The notes under the pieces: generated by a model
What the model saw: the letters and a program-made list of their open reading frames with translations, nothing else
Told to the model about the DNA's origin: nothing
Database searches by the model: none
Shown here: in pieces, positions 16,206 through 24,939 of the stretch
Layout of the letters: the number at the start of each line of letters is the position of its first letter
Numbering within the stretch: the first letter of the stretch is position 1
Translations under genes and position numbers: made by a program
Origin: Methylotenera_A sp049687015
GTDB lineage: Bacteria; Pseudomonadota; Gammaproteobacteria; Burkholderiales; Methylophilaceae
NCBI GenBank assembly: GCA_049687015.1
Contig: JBAVIP010000027.1
Location: forward strand, 1-29,828
Direction of reading: 5' to 3'
Length of the DNA: 29,828 nucleotides

Positions 16206-17276
16206 TTAGTGGATAGCTGCTATGTGTTCGCTGTGGATTTTTTCTAGCTGACTCCGCATTGATAACATGGCTGTCACTAATTCAGGGTCAAAATGCTTGC
16301 CGCTCTCCTCACTTATATATTCAAGCGCTTTATCAATGCTCCAGGCCTCTTTGTAGGGGCGAATGCTGGTAAGCGCATCGAATACATCTACAATTGCCAC
16401 AATACGTGCAGAGAGCGGAATATCATGGCCTTTAAGGGCGTAGGGGTAACCTGTGCCATCGAAACGTTCGTGATGGGCCAATGCGATTTCGCTGCCTTTT
16501 TGTAAATATTTTGAAGGACTATTTTGCAAAATTTCATATCCTATTACTGGGTGTTTACGCATCAATTTCAGCTCCTGATCATCAAGAGCGCCCTTTTTAA
16601 GCAAAATGCTATCTGGAATACCAATTTTGCCAATGTCATGCAGAGGCGAAGCAAGCTCAATCACTTCAGCATCTTCTTCACCTAGGCCAATTTTTTCAGC
16701 AATTGCCCTGCAGTACAGTGACATGCGTTGCAAATGCATGGCAGTATCGAAATCTTTGTATTCACCCGCGCGCGCTAGTCGCATCAAAGTTTCTTTTTCA
16801 CGGGCTCTAATCTCGGCAGTAGCCGACCTAACTAAGCCTTCAAACACGTTGCTTCTATTTTGCAGTGCGATATGCTGCTGGTGCATCGTCAGTAAATTTT
16901 TGCTGCGTGCTGTGCACTCATATATATCGACAGGTTTGCTTAAAAAATCAGCCACACCGGCATCTAGCGCGGCGTAGCGGGTTTCTGCATCTTTTTTAAT
17001 CGTTATCATAATCACTGGCACAGATTCATATTTTGGTAATGTTTTAAGTAAACGTACAAAATCGATACCGTTCATTTCCGGCATCACATAATCCACAAAC
17101 ACTAAATCTGCCTTGTGTTCGGTAGCCCATTCCAAAGCATCTTCTGGATTGGTTTTTTCAATTACCTTGATTTTAGAGTTAATACTTTTTACGACATGCG
17201 TAAGTATTGTTCGGCTGGTTGATTGATCGTCTACAATCAACACCGAGCAATCATCAAATAGTTGAACAGTCGTCAT
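16206..17276 (-). CDS. rpfG: RpfG: receiver plus HD-GYP c-di-GMP phosphodiesterase
   Basis: 356 residues from the ATG at 17276 (GAGGA eight bases upstream); the ATG at 17303 has no ribosome-binding site. Receiver at 8-130 with D62 and K114, then HD-GYP at about 160-340 with HDIGK at 213-217, HHE at 268-270 and RFDGTGYP at 271-278. The intact HD and GYP motifs predict c-di-GMP hydrolysis activated by phosphorylation from the RpfC-like kinase. The domain order and length match Xanthomonas RpfG. First gene of the minus-strand rpf operon. Confidence 0.9.
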   Translation of the reverse strand: MTTVQLFDDCSVLIVDDQSTSRTILTHVVKSINSKIKVIEKTNPEDALEWATEHKADLVFVDYVMPEMNGIDFVRLLKTLPKYESVPVIMITIKKDAETRYAALDAGVADFLSKPVDIYECTARSKNLLTMHQQHIALQNRSNVFEGLVRSATAEIRAREKETLMRLARAGEYKDFDTAMHLQRMSLYCRAIAEKIGLGEEDAEVIELASPLHDIGKIGIPDSILLKKGALDDQELKLMRKHPVIGYEILQNSPSKYLQKGSEIALAHHERFDGTGYPYALKGHDIPLSARIVAIVDVFDALTSIRPYKEAWSIDKALEYISEESGKHFDPELVTAMLSMRSQLEKIHSEHIAAIH

Positions 17277-17324
17277 TAGTATTTTCCTCTGGTATAAGCT
17301 CATTTACGGCTTATTTACATAAAA

Positions 17325-17360
17325 GTTAAGCAATGTTTAAGCCAATTTGTCAAAAATTGG
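17325..17360 (-). promoter_or_regulatory. Possible rpfG promoter with operator-like inverted repeat
   Basis: On the minus strand a perfect TTGACA (17353-17348) lies in the middle of a seven-base inverted repeat (17342-17348 with 17354-17360). Seventeen bases later is CTTAAC (17330-17325), a poor -10. It is about 50 bp before the rpfG ATG. The weak -10 keeps confidence low. Confidence 0.3.
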
Positions 17361-17558
17361 TGGGATAAAAAATTAAGTATGCTAAAAAACAAAATTACTT
17401 AATAAAATCAATTAGTAAGAGACTTTATTAAATAACATTTTTTTGTAACCTAAATTTTTAGTTGAACGTTTTGTTGTTAATGTTGAAATTCGAAGGTTCA
17501 AATTTCGTCAACTAAGTGGATTATTTTGACACATTTATGGCGCGTTGTAAGGAAAAGT

Positions 17559-19082
17559 TTAGTAATTTGATTTGATAAAAATATTACCATCCGGCTTCAG
17601 GTCAAATGCAATGCAGATACGTTGCTCATTGGAACTGAAGGGAATGGTGCGATGAAATAGAGAGGAAGGAAAAAGTACAATATCGCCAACGTTAGGTGTT
17701 GCAATGCCTACCGGGAAATTGCTGTGTTTTTGCGGGTAATTGTCTCCATGAGTGCCGTACTCAAAACAGCCTTCAGTGGGGTCTTTTTTGTCTGTTGGCA
17801 ACACAAGGTAAACCGCTCCGCTTATCCAGCCAACTTCATGGATATGCCTGTCCACATAGCCGCCACGCCGCATTCTGACGTACCAGGAGCTAGTGAACTC
17901 AAGTTCATTCGGGAAAGATTTAATCAGTTCGCAATCTGCGCCGGCAAAGCGGTTTTTGTAATTAAGGAATTCCTGCTTTACAAGCTCGCCCAGTCTGCGA
18001 AATGAAGGCTCTGGCCGTTTGAAGAGGTTGCCGGCAGATTGTTTGCCATTGTAAAGCATGCCTTGCACGCGTTCTGCTATGTCAGTGTTTTCAATGTCGT
18101 ACAGTAATTGCTTCAGTAATGGGCTATTAGGCTCCGCCAATTCTGCAATGCTGTTTTGGTAAACAAAATCGAAGCCGTTTTTGCAAAAGTTGTACGGGTC
18201 ATCCACGCCAAAATTAATGGCGTAGTGGGTGGATAGCGTGGCCATAAATGGCGCGGTATGACGTGTGGTGCGGACGATTTCATCGAGCTTGGATTTGAAA
18301 TCATCAAACCGCTCAGCTTTGTAGAGGCAATACATACTGCGAGCTTGCCAATCATCTAATTGCGAGCGTTCAAAATAGGCAACCGCTTCCTCATACTTTT
18401 TGGCCAGGTACAAGAACTCACCCATATTGTAGTTGGCGCCTGGGTGGTTTGGGTTGAGTCTAAGTGCCGCTTGGTAACTTTTAACTGCGTCATCCATGTC
18501 GCCGCGATCGCGCAGGGTTTCACCTAGATTATTGTAAGCATCGGTGTAGCTGGGAAATAGGTTGATGGCTTTTTTATAGCTCTCTATGGCATTTGTCAAC
18601 AAGCCTTCATCGCGCAGAGCCGTGCCCAGGTTAAAGTAGCCGCGTGCATCTTGCGGGTTAATCTTTAAGCCTTGCTGATAGCTGCTGATGGCTTCGCTTA
18701 GTTTGCCTTGACGTTGCAGCACTGTGCCTAAATTGCCGTAAGCCTCAAAAAAATTCGGGTTAAGCCGGATCGCTTGCCGATAGGCTGCTTCTGCTTCATC
18801 AAACCGGTTCAAATTGCTTAGCGCAATGCCACAATTAAAAAGCAAATCGGGCGTATTGGGTTGCAATTTAAGCGCATTTTGATAGCTTGAAACCGCTTCG
18901 GCATATTTCTGCTGGCCATCCAACGCCAAACTCAGCACATGGTGCAAAATGAAGGTATTAGGATGCTTGCTGATTAAGCTTTTGGCCAGATTTTCAGCTT
19001 GCGCAAGCTGGCCATTATTAAGCGCATTGATTAGGGTTTGCACTTCAATTTGGTTAGGCTGAGATGGGGGTAGATTTGCCAT
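17559..19082 (-). CDS. TPR protein with C-terminal putative 2OG-Fe(II) oxygenase domain
   Basis: 507 residues, no signal peptide. TPR repeats of 34 residues run from about 10 to 260, with repeated NPxxxxAYxNLGxxL patterns. After a linker, residues 395-495 resemble the 2OG-Fe(II) oxygenase-like family found at the end of TPR proteins: RHIHEVGWISGAVYL (candidate Fe ligands near H413-H415), VLFPSSLFHRTIPF with distal H477, and R488 as the likely 2-oxoglutarate ligand. It may hydroxylate a protein or small molecule; the target is unknown. It begins 26 bp after the YihY-family gene and lies upstream of the rpfG operon on the same strand. Ribosome-binding site is weak. Confidence 0.78.
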   Translation of the reverse strand: MANLPPSQPNQIEVQTLINALNNGQLAQAENLAKSLISKHPNTFILHHVLSLALDGQQKYAEAVSSYQNALKLQPNTPDLLFNCGIALSNLNRFDEAEAAYRQAIRLNPNFFEAYGNLGTVLQRQGKLSEAISSYQQGLKINPQDARGYFNLGTALRDEGLLTNAIESYKKAINLFPSYTDAYNNLGETLRDRGDMDDAVKSYQAALRLNPNHPGANYNMGEFLYLAKKYEEAVAYFERSQLDDWQARSMYCLYKAERFDDFKSKLDEIVRTTRHTAPFMATLSTHYAINFGVDDPYNFCKNGFDFVYQNSIAELAEPNSPLLKQLLYDIENTDIAERVQGMLYNGKQSAGNLFKRPEPSFRRLGELVKQEFLNYKNRFAGADCELIKSFPNELEFTSSWYVRMRRGGYVDRHIHEVGWISGAVYLVLPTDKKDPTEGCFEYGTHGDNYPQKHSNFPVGIATPNVGDIVLFPSSLFHRTIPFSSNEQRICIAFDLKPDGNIFIKSNY

Positions 19083-19108
19083 ATAAATTTGCTGTCTGTG
19101 AATTAATT

Positions 19109-20398
19109 TTAACTGTAACTGTTTTGCATTCTGCTTGCCATATGTTTTAAAAACCGCATTGCCACTTTAGGTTCATCGGCAAGCAGGGTGTCGATATTTT
19201 CTGCATAAATCACAATAATACGTGCTTCATCTGATGCAACTATGGCGTCAGCTGTGGTGGGCTTTTCGGTTAGCATGGCCATTTCACCAAAATAATCGTC
19301 GCTATTTAATTCACGGAGAATCTTATTGCCGCTAGTCAGGTGTACGGTACCTTCTACCAAATAATACAAATTGCGCTCGGTATTGCCGCGCTCGAAAATA
19401 TGTTCACCACGCCGTAACACAAGTCCGTAGCGACTCATCAGCGCTTCAATATAATTGGCTTTGTTGGGAGAGCTATCAAATAAACCTTTAAGCAAAAGCA
19501 CATCTTTTTTACGCAGCGTGCTGATAAGTTCTGTGCCCAGCAAAAATATCGCAAAGTTGAGGTAAAGCCAGGTAATCGATACGAACATGGTCTTCATGCT
19601 GCCAAAAACTGCGCCATAGTTTTGATTAATCGATAAAAACAGACCAAATGCAGACCGCATGATCAGCCATAGTAAAGCTGTTAAAAAAGCACCTAGCAGC
19701 AGGTGTACAAAAGCAATGCGTAGCGGAAAAAAAACTTTGTAGAAGAAAGTAATTAACAAGGTGGTGAGTAACAATGTGCCAATAGAGCCGATAATATTGA
19801 GCTGCAAGACTGGTAAATGCGTTGCTAAAAATCGAACACTTTTTTCAACAATAAAACCGGCTGAAGTAAACAAGAAAAACAGTAGCAGAATACCGAGTAC
19901 AGAAACTACATCTTCGAATTTACGTTTGAAAAATGAGGGTGCTTCGACCATTGAAGCGATGGTATAAAAGGCCGAGCGCATGGCGCTCGCGAGCGGTGTG
20001 ATAGTCCATAGCAATACAAACAAGCCCACAGCGCCCCAAGCCGCTTTGGTTTGCGTGGCGCTATAGACCTCTACCATGATTTTACTGCTGAATTCCGGTA
20101 CTAAATTACCCATGAGGATGGCTAGTTTGACGATGGCGTAATCGGATGAGAACACCAAATGGCTTAAAAGAAAGAAGATCAACAGCACCAGAGGGATCAA
20201 CGCGAAAAGTGCATAGAAGGACAAAGAGGCCGACATGCCGAACACATTGTGGCGCACAAAAGCTGCCAAAGTCTCGCGTAAAACAAATAATGGTGTGGCG
20301 TATTCTTGTTTGGCATAAGCATTAAGCGGCTTACCAAACGCAGGGTGATGCGCTAGATTTTTGATTTTCGCCAATTTTTCTGGATTGATTAATGGCAC
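19109..20398 (-). CDS. YihY/BrkB-family membrane protein fused to a CNB-like domain
   Basis: 429 residues. Residues 35-295 carry about six membrane segments with YihY/BrkB signatures: ASLSFYALFALIPL, the GxxGLFVLLWTITPLASAM region, YGAVFGSMKTMFVSITWLYL, and GTEL. Residues 325-425 form a Crp-like cyclic-nucleotide-binding fold with the cassette FGEMAML...PTTADAIV at 370-387. The usual phosphate-binding Arg (PRAA or RS) is replaced by Thr381-Thr382, so canonical cAMP binding is doubtful. The family is often misnamed ribonuclease BN; it is an integral membrane protein of uncertain role. It lies 35 bp after pip and 26 bp before the TPR/2OG gene, probably co-transcribed. Confidence 0.88.
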   Translation of the reverse strand: MPLINPEKLAKIKNLAHHPAFGKPLNAYAKQEYATPLFVLRETLAAFVRHNVFGMSASLSFYALFALIPLVLLIFFLLSHLVFSSDYAIVKLAILMGNLVPEFSSKIMVEVYSATQTKAAWGAVGLFVLLWTITPLASAMRSAFYTIASMVEAPSFFKRKFEDVVSVLGILLLFFLFTSAGFIVEKSVRFLATHLPVLQLNIIGSIGTLLLTTLLITFFYKVFFPLRIAFVHLLLGAFLTALLWLIMRSAFGLFLSINQNYGAVFGSMKTMFVSITWLYLNFAIFLLGTELISTLRKKDVLLLKGLFDSSPNKANYIEALMSRYGLVLRRGEHIFERGNTERNLYYLVEGTVHLTSGNKILRELNSDDYFGEMAMLTEKPTTADAIVASDEARIIVIYAENIDTLLADEPKVAMRFLKHMASRMQNSYS

Positions 20399-20433
20399 TT
20401 GTTTGCTCGTGTAATAGTCAGTTCTCGTAAAAG

Positions 20434-21405
20434 TTAAAGCATTTTAAATTTTTCGGTTGCGGCAACTAGGGCAGAGCTTATGTTAGCTTCCATCGCAGAG
20501 TGTCCTGCATCTGCCACCATCACAAATTCAGCATGCGGCATGGCGCGCGATAACTCCCAAGCGGTTTGCGGTGGGCACACCATATCATAGCGCCCTTGGA
20601 TGATAGTGGTTGGAATATGTGCAAGTTTTTGTTTTGCCTCGGCCAGCATATCACGGTGCCCTACAAAACAGTGGTTCTGAATATAATGAATCTGCACCCT
20701 GGCCCGCGCCAGCTCTACCTCGCCACTGATTGCACTGTCACTGGGTGTTTTATTGTTGCCAGAGTCTCTTGGCAACAAAGTCATAATACTGCTTTCAAAT
20801 GTATTCCAGTTAATAGCAGCGGGAATATTGAATTTGCTGTCATCAGAAAAAACCAGCGCTTCATAAGCCTCTATCGGATTATGTCTTTTATCTGCAGGCA
20901 GAAATTCACATAGCTTTTCCCAAGGCTCAGGAAAAAACAATTTAACTTCGCCTAAAAACCAGTGCAGTTCAGTTGGGCGGCTTAAAAAAATGCCTCGTAA
21001 AACCAGGCTCAGCACATTTGAATTATGTTGCAATGCATATGCTAATGCTAGTGTGCTGCCCCAGGAGCCGCCAAATACGTGCCATTTGGCGATGTTTAAA
21101 TGCTCACGCAAATTTTCAATATCGTTTACTAAATCATCGGTAGTATTTTCATTCACCTCACCTAGCGGCGTGCTGTGCCCGCAGCCACGCTGATCCAGCA
21201 GAATGATTCGATAATGTTCAGGGTCAAAAAAGCGGCGCTGAGCGGGGTTGCAACCGCTGCCTGGGCCGCCATGTAAAAAAACGACTGGCACTCCCTCAGG
21301 ATTGCCACATTCTTCAAAATAAATCTGATGCAAATCATTTGCTTTTAACCAGCTTTTGTTGAAAGGTTCGATTTCAGGATACAAATTGTAATTGGCTTGG
21401 CCCAT
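20434..21405 (-). CDS. pip: Proline iminopeptidase
   Basis: 323 residues, alpha/beta hydrolase of peptidase family S33. HGGPGSG is at 45-51 (oxyanion region), DQRGCGHS at 71-78, the nucleophile S114 in GGSWGS, then D274 (GRYDMVCPP) and H302 (DAGHSAME) complete the triad. It removes N-terminal proline from peptides in the cytoplasm. It is the first gene of a probable three-gene minus-strand operon. No signal peptide. Confidence 0.92.
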   Translation of the reverse strand: MGQANYNLYPEIEPFNKSWLKANDLHQIYFEECGNPEGVPVVFLHGGPGSGCNPAQRRFFDPEHYRIILLDQRGCGHSTPLGEVNENTTDDLVNDIENLREHLNIAKWHVFGGSWGSTLALAYALQHNSNVLSLVLRGIFLSRPTELHWFLGEVKLFFPEPWEKLCEFLPADKRHNPIEAYEALVFSDDSKFNIPAAINWNTFESSIMTLLPRDSGNNKTPSDSAISGEVELARARVQIHYIQNHCFVGHRDMLAEAKQKLAHIPTTIIQGRYDMVCPPQTAWELSRAMPHAEFVMVADAGHSAMEANISSALVAATEKFKML

Positions 21406-21519
21406 GTCTATATTTGCTCTTTCTATTTGATTTTATTCAATATTTTACACTGTAAAAAAAATGGTATCAAATCACCGATTTTTTTTTTGATTATTTGTAA
21501 ATAAATTGTAACCAAAGTG

Positions 21520-21548
21520 TTGCAATTAATATTCACTTGATTTATATT
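21520..21548 (+). promoter_or_regulatory. Putative sigma70 promoter of xoxF
   Basis: TTGCAA (21520-21525), 17-bp spacer, TATATT (21543-21548). It gives a leader of about 130 nt to the ATG at 21686. The 280-bp gap between pip and xoxF is very AT-rich. A regulator site for lanthanide control could not be recognised. Confidence 0.4.
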
Positions 21549-21685
21549 GCAGTTCGCACATAACAATGTGGCGAAAAGTATGCTTTAAATTTGCGATATT
21601 TGGGTCAATGAAAATTGCTTAAATTAGCTGCAAAATTCAAGTTTACTTTTAATTAACCCTTAGTAATATAACTTTGGAGATCAAA

Positions 21686-23563
21686 ATGCAAATTAACAAA
21701 ATTAAGCTAGCTTTAGGCTTAGTTGCAGGTTTATCAGCGGCAATGCCAATGGTAGTGTCAGCAGCTGCAGACCAAGAAGCGGCAATTAAAGATGCAAACA
21801 ACTGGGCGCATCCACGTGGTAACCACTCAAACAACGGTTACAGCGCTTTAGCACAAATTAACAAAGGTAACGTAAAAAACCTTAAAGCTGCCTGGTCATT
21901 CGCAACCGGTGTAAACCGTGGTCACGAAGGTTCACCAATCGTTGTTGGCAACATGATGTATGTACATACAGCATTCCCAAACAACGTATATGCTTTAGAT
22001 TTAAACGACAATCAAAAGATCGTTTGGTCATATTTCCCTAAACAAGACCCATCAGTTCAAGCAGTTCTTTGCTGCGATAACGTAAACCGTGGTCTTGGTT
22101 TCGGCGATGGCAAAATCTACTTGCAACAAAACGACGGTAACTTAGTGGCTTTGGACGCAAAAACCGGTGCTAAAGTTTGGTCAGTACAAAACACAGACCC
22201 AAAAGTCGGTGCTACTAACACCAACGCTCCACACGTCATCAAAGACAAAGTGTTAACTGGTTGTTCAGGTGCTGAGTTCGGTGTACGTTGCTTCTTGGCA
22301 GCTTACAACGCAAAAGATGGTTCATTGGCATGGAAAGCCTACTCAACAGGCCCAGATGCTGAAGTGTTGATTGGTGAAGGCTTCAACAAAGATACACCAG
22401 AGTATAGCGCTTTGTCAGTTTACAAAGACATCAACGGTGGTAACAAACAAGGTGGTTCTTTTGAAGCACTTAAAGCCGGCGAAATCAAAATCGGCGAAAA
22501 AGAACTGGGTACACGTACATGGTTGAAACCACAAGCAGTTAAAGATGGTTGGCAACATGGTGGTGGCTCTACATGGGGCTGGTGGCCGTATGATGCACGT
22601 ACCAACACAGTGTTCTATGGTACAGGCAACCCATCTGTTTGGAACCCAGATGTACGTCCAGGCGACAACAAATGGTCAATGACTATTTTTGCACGTGATG
22701 TAGATACTGGTATGGCAAAATGGGGCTACCAAATGACTCCACACGATGAGTGGGATTATGATGGTATTAACGAAGTAATCTTGTTCGACAAAGGTGGCAA
22801 AACATACGCATGGCACCATGACCGTAACGGTTTTGCGTACACATTCCAAGCTGGTAACGGTAAATTAGTTGCTGCTGAGAAAGTACACCCATTTGTTAAC
22901 TGGGCAACTGGCGTTGACATGAAAACTGGCGTTCCACAAAAAGTGGGCACAGCTTCAACTCACCAAGACTACAATGCTAAAGGCGTTTGCCCAGCTGCAT
23001 TGGGTACTAAAGACCAACAACCAGCTGCATACTCACCAAAAACTGGTTTAGTTTACACTCCATTGAACCACGTATGTATGACATACGAGCCAGTTGAGTC
23101 TAAATACACTGCTGGTCAACCATGGGTTGGTGCTACTTTGACGATGTTCCCAGGTCCTGATGGTGTAATGGGTGGCTTTGCTGCTTATGATCCTATGACC
23201 AACAAAAAAGTATGGTACAACAAAGAGAAATTCTCTGCTTGGGGCGGTGCGCTTACTACTGCTTCAAACTTAGTGTTCTACGGTACTTTAGATCGTTGGT
23301 TTAAAGCATTGGATGCACAATCAGGTAAAGAACTTTGGAAATTCCAAGTGGGTTCTGGTGTGATTGGTAATGCATTCACATACGGTCACAAAGGTAAACA
23401 ACACGTTGGCGTGCTATCAGGTATCGGTGGCTGGGCTGGCGTTGCGATGAACCTAGGTATGACTAACCCAACAGACGCACTTGGTGCTGCTGGTGGTTAT
23501 GCAGAACTAACTAAATACAACGCTGCTCCTGGCGGCGGTGCATTAACAGTATTCAGCCTGTAA
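21686..23563 (+). CDS. xoxF: Lanthanide-dependent methanol dehydrogenase XoxF
   Basis: 625 residues from the ATG at 21686 (GGAG six bases upstream); a TTG at 21674 overlaps that site. Signal peptide to about residue 27 (VVSAAADQ). PQQ-dependent eight-bladed propeller with the vicinal disulfide C129-C130, metal ligands E197 (GCSGAEFG) and N315 (GTGNP), catalytic D357 and, two residues on, D359 (PHDEWDYDG). That second Asp marks lanthanide XoxF; calcium MxaF has Ala there. It oxidises methanol in the periplasm and passes electrons to a XoxG-type cytochrome. The E197-N315 distance is about 34 residues longer than in well-studied XoxF/MxaF, which may be a clade trait (XoxF4 is the usual Methylophilaceae form). 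Codon use is strongly biased, as expected for high expression. Followed by a strong terminator. Confidence 0.96.
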   Translation: MQINKIKLALGLVAGLSAAMPMVVSAAADQEAAIKDANNWAHPRGNHSNNGYSALAQINKGNVKNLKAAWSFATGVNRGHEGSPIVVGNMMYVHTAFPNNVYALDLNDNQKIVWSYFPKQDPSVQAVLCCDNVNRGLGFGDGKIYLQQNDGNLVALDAKTGAKVWSVQNTDPKVGATNTNAPHVIKDKVLTGCSGAEFGVRCFLAAYNAKDGSLAWKAYSTGPDAEVLIGEGFNKDTPEYSALSVYKDINGGNKQGGSFEALKAGEIKIGEKELGTRTWLKPQAVKDGWQHGGGSTWGWWPYDARTNTVFYGTGNPSVWNPDVRPGDNKWSMTIFARDVDTGMAKWGYQMTPHDEWDYDGINEVILFDKGGKTYAWHHDRNGFAYTFQAGNGKLVAAEKVHPFVNWATGVDMKTGVPQKVGTASTHQDYNAKGVCPAALGTKDQQPAAYSPKTGLVYTPLNHVCMTYEPVESKYTAGQPWVGATLTMFPGPDGVMGGFAAYDPMTNKKVWYNKEKFSAWGGALTTASNLVFYGTLDRWFKALDAQSGKELWKFQVGSGVIGNAFTYGHKGKQHVGVLSGIGGWAGVAMNLGMTNPTDALGAAGGYAELTKYNAAPGGGALTVFSL

Positions 23564-23620
23564 TTAGACCTGTAGTTTTTATAGTTTAATTATTAGCTAA
23601 TACAAGTTAGTACCAAATAA

Positions 23621-23650
23621 GCACCCCACTTCGGTGGGGTGTTTTTATTT
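23621..23650 (+). terminator. Rho-independent terminator after xoxF
   Basis: CACCCCAC / GTGGGGTG stem with a TTCG loop (23622-23641), followed by TTTTTATTT. It separates xoxF from xoxJ, so the two are probably made from different transcripts or by partial read-through. Confidence 0.92.
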
Positions 23651-23752
23651 ATACTGGGCTACTTGTTTATACAGGGCTACCGGGCGTAATTGACGAAAGA
23701 TATATACTGGTGAGTATGCCTAAAAATGAAAATTTAGTTACAATGCTTAAGT

Positions 23753-23781
23753 TTGAAATTTAACTATCAAAGAACCATAAA
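23753..23781 (+). promoter_or_regulatory. Possible promoter of xoxJ
   Basis: TTGAAA (23753-23758), 17-bp spacer, CATAAA (23776-23781), about 75 bp before the xoxJ ATG. The strong terminator after xoxF makes a separate promoter likely; this is the best candidate seen. Confidence 0.3.
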
Positions 23782-23856
23782 GAACTTTTATTTTTAGTAA
23801 TACTCTCAATGCAGTGACGCGGACATTTGGCCGCAATTTTAATTAAGGAAAAAATA

Positions 23857-24810
23857 ATGTTGAAGCATATTAAGCAGCGTGGTTTGCTTGCGGGGTTGGT
23901 AGCATTTTTGGCAATCACTACGAATGTCAGTTACGCAGAGGATGATATCTCTGCTACAGATTTGAATTCTGGCCGCGGTGGCGAAGCGCAGCGCGTGGAT
24001 GATGGCACAGAATTCAAAGTATGTGCCGACCAAGACAATATGCCTTACTCAAATTCTAAAGGTGAAGGTTTTGAGAACAAAATTGCAGAGGTGCTGGCCA
24101 AAGATTTAGGTTTAAAACTGACTTATCAATTCTGGTATGACCGCATGGGCTTCTTGCGTAATACTTTAAACGCGAAGCGCTGTGATGTGGTAATGGGTAC
24201 AACACCTGATAATGACGCATTACGTACTTCAAAGCCCTATTACCGTTCAGGCCATGTGTTTGTATGGCGTAAAGACAGTAATTACAACATTACCGACTGG
24301 GATTCGCCTGATTTACGTAAAGGTATCATTGGCATTGTGGGGCAAAGCCCGGCCACGATTCCGATGAATGATAAAGGTTTGATTGCAAACGCACGGCCTT
24401 ATCGTATGCAGCGCGATCTACATTTGCCCCCAAGTTATTTAATTGACGATTTGGCAAAAAAAGAAATTGATATTGCAGTAGTTTGGGGTCCGATTGGCGG
24501 CTATTTTGCAAAAAACAGTCAAGTGCCGATGGAAATTAGAATCATTCCGGAATACACAAGCCCGGATGTAATTAGCCAGGCAAAAGGCAAGGAATTCTGG
24601 AATATCTCAGTAGGTGTGCGCAAAAAAGATAAAGAGCGCATGGCTAAGATTGATGCCGCGCTCGAGCGCAATAAAGATAAGATTGAAAAAATCTTAACCG
24701 ATTACGGTGTTCCTCATGTACCAGTAGTAGAAGGAGATACCGTGCTACTGAAAAAATCAAAAGAAAATTCTGATAAGCCACGTGATGCAATCGTTCCTAA
24801 AACCGAGTAG
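23857..24810 (+). CDS. xoxJ: XoxJ/MxaJ-like periplasmic substrate-binding-fold protein
   Basis: 317 residues from the ATG at 23857 (AAGGAAA seven bases upstream). Signal peptide ends NVSYA at residue 27. The rest is a family-3 solute-binding fold with FKVCADQDNMPYSN, GFENKIAEVLAKDLG, VVMGTTPDN and DIAVVWGPIGGY, as in the quinoprotein dehydrogenase-associated substrate-binding proteins. XoxJ binds and is thought to help activate XoxF rather than take up a solute. It follows xoxF, as in other xox clusters. Confidence 0.9.
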   Translation: MLKHIKQRGLLAGLVAFLAITTNVSYAEDDISATDLNSGRGGEAQRVDDGTEFKVCADQDNMPYSNSKGEGFENKIAEVLAKDLGLKLTYQFWYDRMGFLRNTLNAKRCDVVMGTTPDNDALRTSKPYYRSGHVFVWRKDSNYNITDWDSPDLRKGIIGIVGQSPATIPMNDKGLIANARPYRMQRDLHLPPSYLIDDLAKKEIDIAVVWGPIGGYFAKNSQVPMEIRIIPEYTSPDVISQAKGKEFWNISVGVRKKDKERMAKIDAALERNKDKIEKILTDYGVPHVPVVEGDTVLLKKSKENSDKPRDAIVPKTE

Positions 24811-24828
24811 AATGACAATTTTATTTTG

Positions 24829-24844
24829 TGACAAGTTATTGTCA
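24829..24844. repeat. Small inverted repeat upstream of xoxG
   Basis: TGACAA GTTA TTGTCA, a perfect six-base inverted repeat with a four-base centre, 96 bp before the xoxG start and 18 bp after the xoxJ stop. It has no T-tract, so it is not a terminator; it could be an operator. The spacing is short and chance is possible. Confidence 0.3.
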
Positions 24845-24939
24845 ACCAAGTAGAAAGATACTCGTTAAATTAGCAAACGCTTGAGCTGCAAGTGCATGTA
24901 AGGCGTTGCTCATATTGTATAAAAGATTAGGAGAAAAAC

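Noticed and set aside
19109..20398. Ribonuclease BN annotation often given to YihY-family proteins
   Set aside because: The protein is an integral membrane protein with no nuclease motif; true RNase BN is the metallo-beta-lactamase RNase Z.
21686..23563. Calling the methanol dehydrogenase MxaF
   Set aside because: Asp two residues after the catalytic Asp (DYD) marks the lanthanide XoxF type; no mxaI is present.
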